Origin: an uncultured Odoribacter sp.
GTDB lineage: Bacteria > Bacteroidota > Bacteroidia > Bacteroidales > Marinifilaceae
DNA: 16,743 nt
Direction of reading: 5' to 3'
Assembly (NCBI GenBank): GCA_947176455.1
Contig: CAMWQQ010000015.1
Span: 1-16,743 of the forward strand
The position numbers and the translations under genes are program-made. A model generated the notes under the pieces. That model did not search any database. It saw only the letters and a list, made by a program, of their open reading frames with translations, and was not told the DNA's origin. Of this stretch, positions 1-6,294 are shown piece by piece; position 1 is the first letter of the stretch, and the number at the start of each line of letters is the position of its first letter.

Positions 1-160
1 CCCGATACTCCTTGAACTTCCGCCACTCCTCCGCCTTATACGCCTCAAACTCCTGACCCACACGCTTTTTGTATTCTTCAAATGTCTGGGCTTCCACCAA
101 TCCAATTTGACATATCAACACAAAAAACAACCCTATTTGCAACAATTTACTTGATTTCAT
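1..160 (-). CDS. N-terminal part of an exported hypothetical protein (cut by left edge)
   Basis: The ATG lies at 160 and the frame stays open for 53 codons to the window edge. Residues 1-24 form a classical signal peptide: lysines at 2 and 5, a hydrophobic core, and a cleavage region ending V-E-A before Gln25. The mature part begins with a very charged, helix-prone stretch rich in Glu, Lys, Tyr and Phe (EEYKKRVGQEFEAYK, residues 28-42), which looks like a coiled coil or an amphipathic helix. Highly charged stretches of this kind occur at the N-terminus of many secreted Bacteroidota proteins, but no family can be named from 53 residues. It is the last visible gene of the minus-strand exported block and lies 45 bases downstream of the DUF1566-type lipoprotein gene, so it is probably in the same transcription unit. 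Confidence 0.7.
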   Translation of the reverse strand, partial: MKSSKLLQIGLFFVLICQIGLVEAQTFEEYKKRVGQEFEAYKAEEWRKFKEYR

Positions 161-205
161 ACTTAACAGAGATAATAAGCCATTACAGGAATGAGAAGTG
201 CCGTA

Positions 206-928
206 TTACTGTATTGACCGTACACAACGGGCATAAAAGAAATTACTACCAGTATAATAATTACCTTGATAGCAATTGGCACCATGTGCACCAATTATAA
301 TACCTCCATTCTTCATATCTATCAGATAACTCTTGTTCAAATCGCTTTCAGTAGATGACCAATAAAAAGAGGATTTTATATTTGGCAATAACAACTGATA
401 GTTATATATTGAATTCAATTCGCTTAATGTCGGTAAACGCCAATCATTGTATCCATCAACAATAGATGCCGCACATAGTTCTTCGGCAAGTTTCTTTGTA
501 ATTCCACCTGCAGCAATGTTCAATTTCTGTACAGCGATACCTGCATCCTTCAAAACAATCATATTCATTTCTTTCTCCAAGGATACATCTATGTTCATCC
601 TTTCATTTTTTAAGAATACAGCATTTGAGGAAAAGGTAGCATACCCTTCTAAATCTGCTGTCAATTGATACTCTTTCACAAAACTGAGATTTACGAATTC
701 ATAATATCCATTATCATCCGTTTTTTTCCGTTGATCAAGAACTATCCTCCTATGTTCATAATCATATTCATCATAATACGATTCAAGTCTATAAAGCGAC
801 ATTGTTGCATTAACCGGAACACTCCCATCTTCTGTAAAAACCGTACCATAAACACTACCCGACATATCATCATCCGAACATCCGATAATCCCCCCCAAAA
901 GCAAAAGAAATAATAAATTATTTTTCAT
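206..928 (-). CDS. Probable surface lipoprotein: carboxypeptidase-regulatory-like domain plus DUF1566-type C-terminal domain
   Basis: This is a 240-residue lipoprotein. I chose the ATG at 928, because a start two codons earlier would be TTG. The signal peptide ends in a lipobox, IIGC, with the acylated cysteine at residue 17. Cys17 is followed by Ser-Asp-Asp-Asp, which matches the acidic lipoprotein export signal described for Bacteroidota surface lipoproteins, so display on the outer face of the cell is likely. Residues about 24-117 resemble the carboxypeptidase D regulatory-like beta-sandwich (G-x-V-x-x-x-D-G near the start, D-D-N-G-Y-Y-E-F at 71-78, L-E-G-Y at 93-96). Residues about 140-238 carry the marks of the DUF1566/Fib-succ-major type fold: DWRLPTLSEL at 162-171, YWSSTES at 189-195 and ARCVR at 233-237. 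These C-terminal domains are related to C-type-lectin-like folds, and a ligand-binding or adhesive role is an inference. The gene ends an apparent operon, 13 bases after the upstream gene. Confidence 0.85.
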   Translation of the reverse strand: MKNNLLFLLLLGGIIGCSDDDMSGSVYGTVFTEDGSVPVNATMSLYRLESYYDEYDYEHRRIVLDQRKKTDDNGYYEFVNLSFVKEYQLTADLEGYATFSSNAVFLKNERMNIDVSLEKEMNMIVLKDAGIAVQKLNIAAGGITKKLAEELCAASIVDGYNDWRLPTLSELNSIYNYQLLLPNIKSSFYWSSTESDLNKSYLIDMKNGGIIIGAHGANCYQGNYYTGSNFFYARCVRSIQ

Positions 929-941
929 CTTCAATATTTGC

Positions 942-1748
942 TTAAAAGTTTAAACTCAACGACACGCCAGCCAACTGCGCCGTTGCATAAGGAGTAAGTT
1001 TCACTTTGGAACTCTTCACCACAATGTGCGCCTTCCCCTTGGCTGTAGCACCATCAATTAGATTCCAAAAATAAATGGCAGCAGCAGCAATTGTGAAACC
1101 ATCTCGCAACTTTTTCATCTTATCGGCTTTGTCCACATAATCCAGACGCTCTTCTAAAACATCAGTCTTAAAGATTTTTGATTTATTGGATGAGCGTTGC
1201 AACTCAAATCCCGCTATACAGCTAACAAAAACAACCTCGCTGGTAATAAAAAACGCACCTTTCCCCGGACTACCTTTATGTATTTGAGCCATACCCGGTA
1301 TTAAAATCCGTGGTGAAAAAGGATAGCGACGCGTTACGATTACCGGTTCCAAATTCAATGTCGGATTACCCGCCGTTTGCACTAGCAACGTCACCCTATA
1401 GTCTCCTGATCCCATTTTCTGCCGGTATTCATCAATGATACGCGATTTTACAGTCAACTCGTCATTCCCTATTATAATGATATTACCATCCTGCACCTGC
1501 ACATTAAATCGACTTCCAGTTGCCCCGCTTTGATTCAATATGCTATTCTTAGCTGCATTCATACGGGCATCTTCTTCACTATAACCTTTCGCCGTCACCA
1601 CCTCCAGTCGCGAATTGTGCAAACGCATATTAGCATTTCCCAATTCACCATCCACCCATTCCGGACGCTTGAGGGAAGAAGTATGCTGCCCCATCGTTAC
1701 GAACGAGAGCAACATACAACTCATGAGAACAAACAAAGACTTTTTCAT
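942..1748 (-). CDS. Exported protein with LPP20-like N-terminal region and DUF5683-like membrane segment
   Basis: This is a 268-residue protein. The ATG at 1748 shares its A with the TGA stop of the upstream gene (TGATG), so the two are translationally coupled. I set aside a TTG one codon earlier. Residues 1-20 form a signal peptide ending near V-T-M-G. Residues about 29-125 (R-P-E-W-V at 28-32, an Ala-rich helix A-R-M-N-A-A-K at 61-67, then beta-strands) resemble the LPP20/FlgP-like fold seen in small envelope proteins. Residues about 145-235 contain S-P-R-I-L-I-P-G-M-A-Q followed by K-G-S-P-G-K-G and two hydrophobic stretches (about 165-181 and 219-232), the pattern of DUF5683-type proteins. 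It is probably anchored in the envelope. The family calls come from pattern recognition and are moderately sure; the molecular function is unknown. Confidence 0.75.
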   Translation of the reverse strand: MKKSLFVLMSCMLLSFVTMGQHTSSLKRPEWVDGELGNANMRLHNSRLEVVTAKGYSEEDARMNAAKNSILNQSGATGSRFNVQVQDGNIIIIGNDELTVKSRIIDEYRQKMGSGDYRVTLLVQTAGNPTLNLEPVIVTRRYPFSPRILIPGMAQIHKGSPGKGAFFITSEVVFVSCIAGFELQRSSNKSKIFKTDVLEERLDYVDKADKMKKLRDGFTIAAAAIYFWNLIDGATAKGKAHIVVKSSKVKLTPYATAQLAGVSLSLNF

Positions 1749-2353
1749 CAATTATTCTCCTTAAAATCCTTGAAACTTTGTTTCATTCTTTCGCGGAACT
1801 GGCTTTCCTGAAAACGGATACTCAATTTCTCATCTTCGAGAACCACATTGGCTACAGCGTCTGTCAACTTGTTTGCCAAGTCTTTTTTATACACCCGGAG
1901 AGCAAGGTAACAAGTCGTATTTCCTTTATCATCCACATCGGAATATATTGGCTCCTTCACCTCCCTTGTTTCACCGACAATCACATCGATGATTTGCGTC
2001 CCAGCAGCTTCTATTTTGGATTGGTAATCCGTTCCAGCATTATTGCCGAAAGAATTCATGTAATCATCCACAGCACCTTTGTAGGCATGTTTCATTTTCT
2101 GGCGGATGATGTTTTGACCATTCGTCAAAGCCGTCTTATAAATTTCAGGAATCCGTGCTTTGGGACCACTAGCAACACCAGAAGCACCAAACCAATCGTC
2201 CGTATCGATTTCTGCATTAGGCATTTTATGAAAATCGTCACCAAAAGGATTTCTACTCCCCCCGGTATTTCCCGTCATCGTTTGTTTCATACCGCCACAC
2301 GAAGCCAAAAGCAAGGCAACGCACACACTCATTATAAAAAAAATTCTTTTCAT
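1748..2353 (-). CDS. LPP20-like lipoprotein
   Basis: This is a 201-residue lipoprotein that starts at the ATG at 2353. The lipobox is L-A-S-C with the acylated cysteine at residue 19, followed by Gly-Gly. A low-complexity Gly/Asn/Thr linker leads to a segment beginning D-T-D-D-W-F-G-A-S-G, then a long amphipathic helix (TALTNGQNIIRQKMKHAY) and a strand-rich part ending with A-L-R-V-Y-K-K. The layout (a short substrate-like Trp-Phe-Gly motif, an Ala-rich helix, then beta-strands) resembles LPP20-like envelope proteins and matches the N-terminal part of the next gene in style, so the two may be structural partners. The C-terminal 30 residues are charged and helical. The stop overlaps the next start (TGATG), which implies a fixed stoichiometry. 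The specific function is not known. Confidence 0.75.
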   Translation of the reverse strand: MKRIFFIMSVCVALLLASCGGMKQTMTGNTGGSRNPFGDDFHKMPNAEIDTDDWFGASGVASGPKARIPEIYKTALTNGQNIIRQKMKHAYKGAVDDYMNSFGNNAGTDYQSKIEAAGTQIIDVIVGETREVKEPIYSDVDDKGNTTCYLALRVYKKDLANKLTDAVANVVLEDEKLSIRFQESQFRERMKQSFKDFKENN

Positions 2354-2386
2354 TGTAGTTGAAATTTGAAACTTTTATAAAGCCAA

Positions 2387-3013
2387 TTATTCACTATAAA
2401 CATATATAACCCCCTCGCCTCTACACCTCCTGCAATCCACAGAAATATATTCATATCCTTTACATCGAGTACACATATAAGCACCTGTTCCATTACATTT
2501 TGAACATTGCGTTACAACATATCCATTATCGCAATTATTACATTTCTCTCTTATTGTTTCCGTTCCAGAATATCCAGAAGCTCCACATGTCCGACAAGCA
2601 ACATTTATATAATTGTTAACCTGCCCACTCCCCCCACATCTTCTACAATTATATGCATGTCCTCCTACTGTTCGTCCAAGCGACACCTTTCCACTACCTC
2701 CACAATCAGAACATTTCACAGGTGAATCTTTTCTAAAAAAACGTTGTCCATTACAATCTGGACAAGTTTTTTTTACAGTCCTTGAAGTATAACCAGAACC
2801 ATTACAACTTGAACATCTTGTTCTTATTTTACCAGTATAATTACATGTTGTACAATAAACGGCTCCCTTTCGACACTCAGAACATTGTTCTACGCTTTTT
2901 TTGCTACCATGACACTCCGGACAAGTCACTTTCTTTTGCGCAACCGCACTATTAGTTATGGAAAGCAACCCTCCTACAAACACCGTCATTATAAAAGAAA
3001 CTGTCTTCTTCAT
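2387..3013 (-). CDS. Exported multi-CxxC protein resembling the DnaJ cysteine-rich zinc finger, without a J domain
   Basis: This 208-residue protein has a signal peptide (residues 1-25, cleavage after A-V-A). The rest is almost entirely zinc-finger-like. Twelve CxxC pairs start at residues 31, 44, 54, 67, 84, 101, 123, 140, 158, 170, 181 and 194. Several have the full DnaJ-type CxxCxGxG form: CSSCNGSG, CSDCGGSG, CRRCGGSG, CSKCNGTG and CRRCRGEG. Canonical DnaJ has four such motifs binding two zinc ions, so twelve could bind up to six. There is no J domain and no DnaJ C-terminal substrate domain. The export signal puts the protein in the periplasm or outside the cell, where such a cysteine-dense domain is unusual. 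A binding, metal-holding or chaperone-like role is possible, and a disulfide-rich rather than zinc-bound state cannot be excluded. The neighbouring upstream gene carries two further copies of the motif. Confidence 0.85.
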   Translation of the reverse strand: MKKTVSFIMTVFVGGLLSITNSAVAQKKVTCPECHGSKKSVEQCSECRKGAVYCTTCNYTGKIRTRCSSCNGSGYTSRTVKKTCPDCNGQRFFRKDSPVKCSDCGGSGKVSLGRTVGGHAYNCRRCGGSGQVNNYINVACRTCGASGYSGTETIREKCNNCDNGYVVTQCSKCNGTGAYMCTRCKGYEYISVDCRRCRGEGVIYVYSE

Positions 3014-3083
3014 AATAAATTGATTTTAAATTAATAATACATATACTTTTGCATTTCTACCCACAATTACAGACGCTACATTT

Positions 3084-3091
3084 CAAAATTA
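3084..3091 (-). promoter_or_regulatory. Candidate -7 promoter element for the multi-CxxC gene
   Basis: Read on the minus strand this is TAATTTTG, a full match to the Bacteroidota TAnnTTTG -7 consensus. It sits just downstream of the stop of the small CxxC lipoprotein gene and about 70 bases upstream of the ATG at 3013. No clear TTTG -33 element is visible at the usual distance, so the call is weak. Confidence 0.3.
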
Positions 3092-3092
3092 A

Positions 3093-3314
3093 TTATTTGA
3101 TTCTCGTTGTTCCTGTTCCTTTGCAATAATAACAACGTGTTCCATCAACGGCCTTTCCAGAACCGTTACAGATAGGACATTCGAACGAATGAGTTCCAGT
3201 TGATGAATCATACTGGTAAGTGTCTAATGCTCTCTGACCTGCATACTGCAATTCCGCACATCCTGAAAACATGCCAGAGATGGCAAATACTCCGAGAAAA
3301 AGATACTTTTTCAT
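3093..3314 (-). CDS. Small lipoprotein with two DnaJ-type CxxCxGxG motifs
   Basis: This 73-residue protein starts at the ATG at 3314. A lysine-started signal peptide leads to the lipobox-like F-S-G-C with the acylated cysteine at residue 19. The phenylalanine at -3 is not ideal, but such lipoboxes are tolerated in Bacteroidota. After a short linker come CPICNGSG (46-53) and CYYCKGTG (61-68), which together form one zinc-binding module of the DnaJ cysteine-rich type, half of the DnaJ domain. The protein ends five residues later. It would be a membrane-anchored single zinc knuckle. It lies immediately upstream of, and shares its motif with, the twelve-CxxC exported protein, which suggests a functional pair. 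No function is known for such a lipoprotein. Confidence 0.75.
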   Translation of the reverse strand: MKKYLFLGVFAISGMFSGCAELQYAGQRALDTYQYDSSTGTHSFECPICNGSGKAVDGTRCYYCKGTGTTRIK

Positions 3315-3472
3315 GATTATTTGTTTTATGTTCGTTATTTATTCAAACGCTTATTAAGAATCAAATTGTTTTTGTTCGTTCCACAGTTTCGAATTGGTAG
3401 TAAAGTATTATAATACAATCTCAAAGACCAGAGTTGGCACACCTTAGCTCACACTCCCAATATCTACTATAA

Positions 3473-3844
3473 CTATTTATAATAGTTACAGATAGAATCA
3501 TATGCCAAGTTAGCCACAGTCGCAGCAAACGGGATCACCCACGCAGCAACACCCGACGATGCCAATACAGATGAAATGGCACCTTTCAATGCAGTTTTAG
3601 CAATCTCTTTTATTACTTTATTACCACACAAAACATCATACACAGGACGTCCGGATTTATCTTGTTTTTGTTCAACCTGTAGTTGAACACTTCTTTGGTT
3701 TACATCATCTTCAATTACAAAAGTATTACCATAGGAAACAAGATAGACCCCTTCTCTTATTTTAGTGCGAGTCTGTGCAAAGACGTTGGTTACGCTAAAA
3801 AAACATACAATAAATGCGATTACCACTAAAATATATTTCTTCAT
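3473..3844 (-). CDS. Small exported protein with a hydrophobic C-terminal segment, function unknown
   Basis: I chose the ATG at 3844, giving 123 residues. The longer open frame would begin with TTG and place the signal peptide internally. Residues 1-23 form a textbook signal peptide (M-K-K, a hydrophobic core, N-V-F-A before Gln24). The mature part starts with a short beta-rich domain, R-E-G-V-Y-L-V-S-Y-G-N-T, then a charged linker with K-Q-D-K-S-G-R-P. The last 40 residues are Ala/Gly/Ser-rich and hydrophobic (GAISSVLASSGVAAWVIPFA), then L-A-Y-D-S-I-C-N-Y-Y-K. That tail could span or insert into a membrane. I do not recognise the family. Two cysteines remain in the mature form. It sits between the zinc-knuckle lipoprotein and another small exported protein, with a 158-base gap downstream. 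Confidence 0.65.
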   Translation of the reverse strand: MKKYILVVIAFIVCFFSVTNVFAQTRTKIREGVYLVSYGNTFVIEDDVNQRSVQLQVEQKQDKSGRPVYDVLCGNKVIKEIAKTALKGAISSVLASSGVAAWVIPFAATVANLAYDSICNYYK

Positions 3845-3909
3845 AATTTTGTTTTTTATTGCTTCTTCTGAATCAGTCAAGATTTGTCCGTTATTCAAGC
3901 TTCTAACTA

Positions 3910-4230
3910 TTACAGATTAAAATAGTAATCTCCTGCTACATACATATACTCGCCACGACCATCATCGGATTGTCCATACGCTAGGTTCTTATTTATACTA
4001 TAAGTAAACTTGCCTACTTTAATCGTCTTTTCCTTACTATCATAAATAGCAGTGACGGCAGATTTACTCCAAGCACGACCTCCAACTTGCTTAACTAAAT
4101 AGACTGTAATTTCAGTTCCAGTCGTTGACAACATTGACTCGTTAGCATGAGCTGAGAAACAAATAATAGTATCTGCGAACACAAATAAAGATGAAATCGT
4201 CATCAAACAAATAAATAATAATTTTTTCAT
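3910..4230 (-). CDS. Small exported hypothetical protein
   Basis: This 106-residue protein starts at the ATG at 4230. Residues 1-19 form a signal peptide (M-K-K-L-L, a hydrophobic core, F-V-F-A before Asp20). The mature 87 residues are predicted mostly beta, with alternating polar and hydrophobic positions (EITVYLVKQVGG, T-I-K-V-G-K-F-T-Y-S-I), Gly/Tyr-rich turns near the end, and a C-terminus Y-Y-F-N-L. One cysteine follows the cleavage site closely, but it is not in a lipobox. I do not recognise a family. It lies 65 bases upstream of the next exported gene and 181 bases downstream of the OmpA-type lipoprotein gene. That larger gap contains inverted repeats and may mark a transcript boundary. 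Confidence 0.6.
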   Translation of the reverse strand: MKKLLFICLMTISSLFVFADTIICFSAHANESMLSTTGTEITVYLVKQVGGRAWSKSAVTAIYDSKEKTIKVGKFTYSINKNLAYGQSDDGRGEYMYVAGDYYFNL

Positions 4231-4289
4231 TGTAATTTTGTTTTACGTCCGTCCTTTACAGACTTTTAATAAATACTTCAATCTTCATT

Positions 4290-4355
4290 CCATGACATGT
4301 ACTTTGTTAATACATATGGAAACGTCATGGATAAATAAATTAGTTCCACATGTCA
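4290..4355. repeat. Nested and mutually exclusive inverted repeats between two exported genes
   Basis: CCATGAC (4290-4296) pairs with GTCATGG (4324-4330), and the inner ATGTA (4297-4301) pairs with TACAT (4311-4315). Alternatively TGACATGT (4293-4300) pairs with ACATGTCA (4348-4355). The two foldings share bases, so they exclude each other. A 9-base direct repeat, GCATTTATT, follows at 4361-4369 and 4376-4384. No T-run marks it as a standard terminator. It could be an operator, an RNA processing structure or chance in AT-rich DNA. Confidence 0.45.
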
Positions 4356-4411
4356 AATAAGCATTTATTCCATAGGCATTTATTTTTTTATTATTATAAT
4401 TTCCTTTGCTA

Positions 4412-5524
4412 TCAATCCAAAACAATAATTTCCAATCTGCGATTTTGGCTACGATTCATATCTGAAGAATTGGGTACGACCGGTTGAGTATCCCCTTTAC
4501 TATCTATTAAGATGCGTTCCGGATCTATCCCTTTTTTTACAAGATATTCTTTACCCACCTCTGCACGTTGCAACCCTACTCTGTGATTAATCTCTTTTCC
4601 TCCGATTTCACAAGTATGTCCGACAAGACAAACCTTTAATCCTGCATACTGATTAAGAATATCAGCAACCGCATCAAGTTTCAATTTTTGATCTCTTGTA
4701 AAAAAAACTCTATTAAAAAGACATCCATCAATTACTATTGAATTCAACTGTTTCACCGCTTCTTCTCTCCCGACTTCTTCATATTCTACGTCAAAAGACT
4801 CTTTTAAACTCTCGGATACAGCAATTTCTACCTCCTTGATATCATTAAAACCTAACTTGCGTAAATAGGATGCCTTTTCTTCATCTGAAAAATCTGTTGA
4901 GGTTTGAATTGCAATAATAGTTCCGGCAACCTCTTCTGCCAACTGCATATTATCATAACCACAATGTTTTACTAATTGCTCTTGAATTCTTAATTTGTCA
5001 GCCAGATGCCTTGCTCTACGTTCCTTTGCATTTTGATAAATATCATATGCCAAATCAGCATATACACTATCCCTGTCATTCAATGCTTTTTGTAGTTGTT
5101 TTTTATCAACTATCGTATTGGTTTTCTTTGCATTTTCAATTAGCTTATATCGTTCACCCATATAGTTGGCATGAGCTTTCTGCAACTCTTTCATATAATC
5201 AAATAACTCTTCATTTCCAGTTGCCCTACCCAATCCATCCATTACATAACCACTCACGACACTTTGTTTATCGTACTTATTTAAAGACCCATCTCTCCAT
5301 CCCATTCCTACATCAGCCGCTTGCCGATTTAACCCAATTTCTTCAAAAATAGTCCCAATAGATTCCTTGGCTTCTGTCTCCGACATCCCACCTTTCACCG
5401 CTCCTTGATGTATTACAGCCGCACTAAAGCCTATTGCTGTATCTCTAACAACTTGCTGAACTACATCGCAAGAAGTAGAAGCAAAAACAAATAAAATAAT
5501 TACGATGAAATTAAATCTTTTCAT
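4412..5524 (-). CDS. Lipoprotein with helical N-terminal region and C-terminal OmpA-like domain
   Basis: This 370-residue protein starts at the ATG at 5524. The signal peptide ends at S-T-S-C with a probable lipidated cysteine at 19. Residues about 20-100 contain Gly/Ala-rich helices (AIGFSAAVIHQGAVKGG). Residues about 105-260 are long charged helices, possibly coiled coil. Residues about 262-370 form an OmpA-like domain: a strand, then G-H-T-C-E-I-G-G, the helix G-L-Q-R-A-E, K-K-G-I-D-P-E-R-I, S-K-G-D-T-Q-P, and N-R-R-L-E-I at 361-366. OmpA-like domains bind the meso-diaminopimelate of peptidoglycan through an Asp and an Arg. Here the Arg of Q-R-A is present, but the Asp of the usual G-x-T-D is a Cys. 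The protein probably ties the outer membrane to the wall, although the changed residue may alter or abolish that binding. Confidence 0.85.
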   Translation of the reverse strand: MKRFNFIVIILFVFASTSCDVVQQVVRDTAIGFSAAVIHQGAVKGGMSETEAKESIGTIFEEIGLNRQAADVGMGWRDGSLNKYDKQSVVSGYVMDGLGRATGNEELFDYMKELQKAHANYMGERYKLIENAKKTNTIVDKKQLQKALNDRDSVYADLAYDIYQNAKERRARHLADKLRIQEQLVKHCGYDNMQLAEEVAGTIIAIQTSTDFSDEEKASYLRKLGFNDIKEVEIAVSESLKESFDVEYEEVGREEAVKQLNSIVIDGCLFNRVFFTRDQKLKLDAVADILNQYAGLKVCLVGHTCEIGGKEINHRVGLQRAEVGKEYLVKKGIDPERILIDSKGDTQPVVPNSSDMNRSQNRRLEIIVLD

Positions 5525-5535
5525 ATTCTCACAAT

Positions 5536-5955
5536 TTAAGGAAGTTTGATGTTAGGCATTTTATTAAATATGTTAGCAACAGAATCAGACATTAGAAGCA
5601 TCGTCCTATCTTTTTGATACAAACCGTTATATATAACCGTATCTTTTTTCAATGTAATTGCTTCTATTGACAAACTAGCTCCCTTTCGAGGATTTCCTTC
5701 AGCTAAATACTTACCTTTTGCCCATACAAAAGGTTTTATTTGTACAATTGTATCTACTACAACAGAACTATATATATCAACCGTATTCTCTGAAGTAAAA
5801 TACAAACTAGTTACGACACTACCTTTCTGCCCATCTTTCTCTGCAAGAGAAAAGTTAAACCAAATAGTTTTACTTAAGTTGTATTTTTGAATACTACAAC
5901 CACAAAACAAGAAAGCTGTAATTCCTAATAGAATACCCCATTGTAATTTTTTCAT
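5536..5955 (-). CDS. Lipoprotein of unknown function
   Basis: This 139-residue protein starts at the ATG at 5955. The signal peptide has a lipobox-like F-C-G-C with the lipidated cysteine at residue 20, followed by Ser-Ile-Gln-Lys. The mature part is rich in beta-strand patterns (VVTSLYFTSENTVDIYSSVV, K-K-D-T-V-I-Y-N-G-L-Y), which suggests a small beta-barrel or lipocalin-like fold, as in many Bacteroidales lipoproteins. No family signature is recognised. It is the first gene of the exported block, sits 11 bases upstream of the OmpA-type lipoprotein gene, and is preceded by a leader of about 200 bases from the candidate promoter at 6170-6177. It is very probably cotranscribed with the OmpA-type gene. 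Confidence 0.7.
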   Translation of the reverse strand: MKKLQWGILLGITAFLFCGCSIQKYNLSKTIWFNFSLAEKDGQKGSVVTSLYFTSENTVDIYSSVVVDTIVQIKPFVWAKGKYLAEGNPRKGASLSIEAITLKKDTVIYNGLYQKDRTMLLMSDSVANIFNKMPNIKLP

Positions 5956-6122
5956 AATTAATTATTTAAATATATCAGATTTTAGAATCATACCTCTTGC
6001 TTAAATAAACACTCATGTACTTCACAATTCCACATTTTCCACAAATCTTCAAATCACATTCATTTCAAGCACAAACACACCTTTCATCTCCATTCCCCAC
6101 ATTCATTATTAAAACATTTCCC

Positions 6123-6165
6123 AAAAAAACGTTCGATTAAATTGGACGGTGTCCCCTTAAAGAAC
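6123..6165 (-). terminator. Hairpin followed by seven T, at the start of the minus-strand leader
   Basis: On the minus strand GTTC (6165-6162) pairs with GAAC (6134-6131). The inner GGAC (6154-6151) pairs with GTCC (6147-6144) around a three-base loop, with imperfect A-T pairs and two G/A mismatches between. A G and seven T follow (6130-6123). The form is that of an intrinsic terminator, but it starts only about five bases after the -7 element at 6170-6177. It could instead be an attenuator, an operator or a remnant inverted repeat. Confidence 0.4.
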
Positions 6166-6169
6166 GATA

Positions 6170-6177
6170 CAAATATA
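6170..6177 (-). promoter_or_regulatory. Candidate -7 promoter element for the minus-strand exported block
   Basis: Read on the minus strand this is TATATTTG, a full match to the Bacteroidota TAnnTTTG element. It would start a transcript near 6164, giving a leader of about 200 bases before the ATG at 5955. No good TTTG -33 element is seen at the usual spacing. Confidence 0.45.
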
Positions 6178-6294
6178 CAAAGAAAAATAATAATTCCATC
6201 TTCTGTCAATAATATCTACTTTTTCTTTGCTAAAGTCTTGAAAAATAGCTCAAACCACTACTGAAAGAAGATGCGTCTAACCAACTCCAATCAG

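Noticed and set aside
1778..2362. A 194-codon plus-strand frame opposite the LPP20-like lipoprotein
   Set aside because: It has no signal peptide or domain, and the minus strand has a clear lipobox and an overlap with the next gene.
2387..3314. CRISPR-like or tandem DNA repeat behind the repeated CxxC motifs
   Set aside because: The repetition is at the protein level with irregular spacing of 10-22 residues; the DNA copies are diverged and no regular spacer pattern exists.
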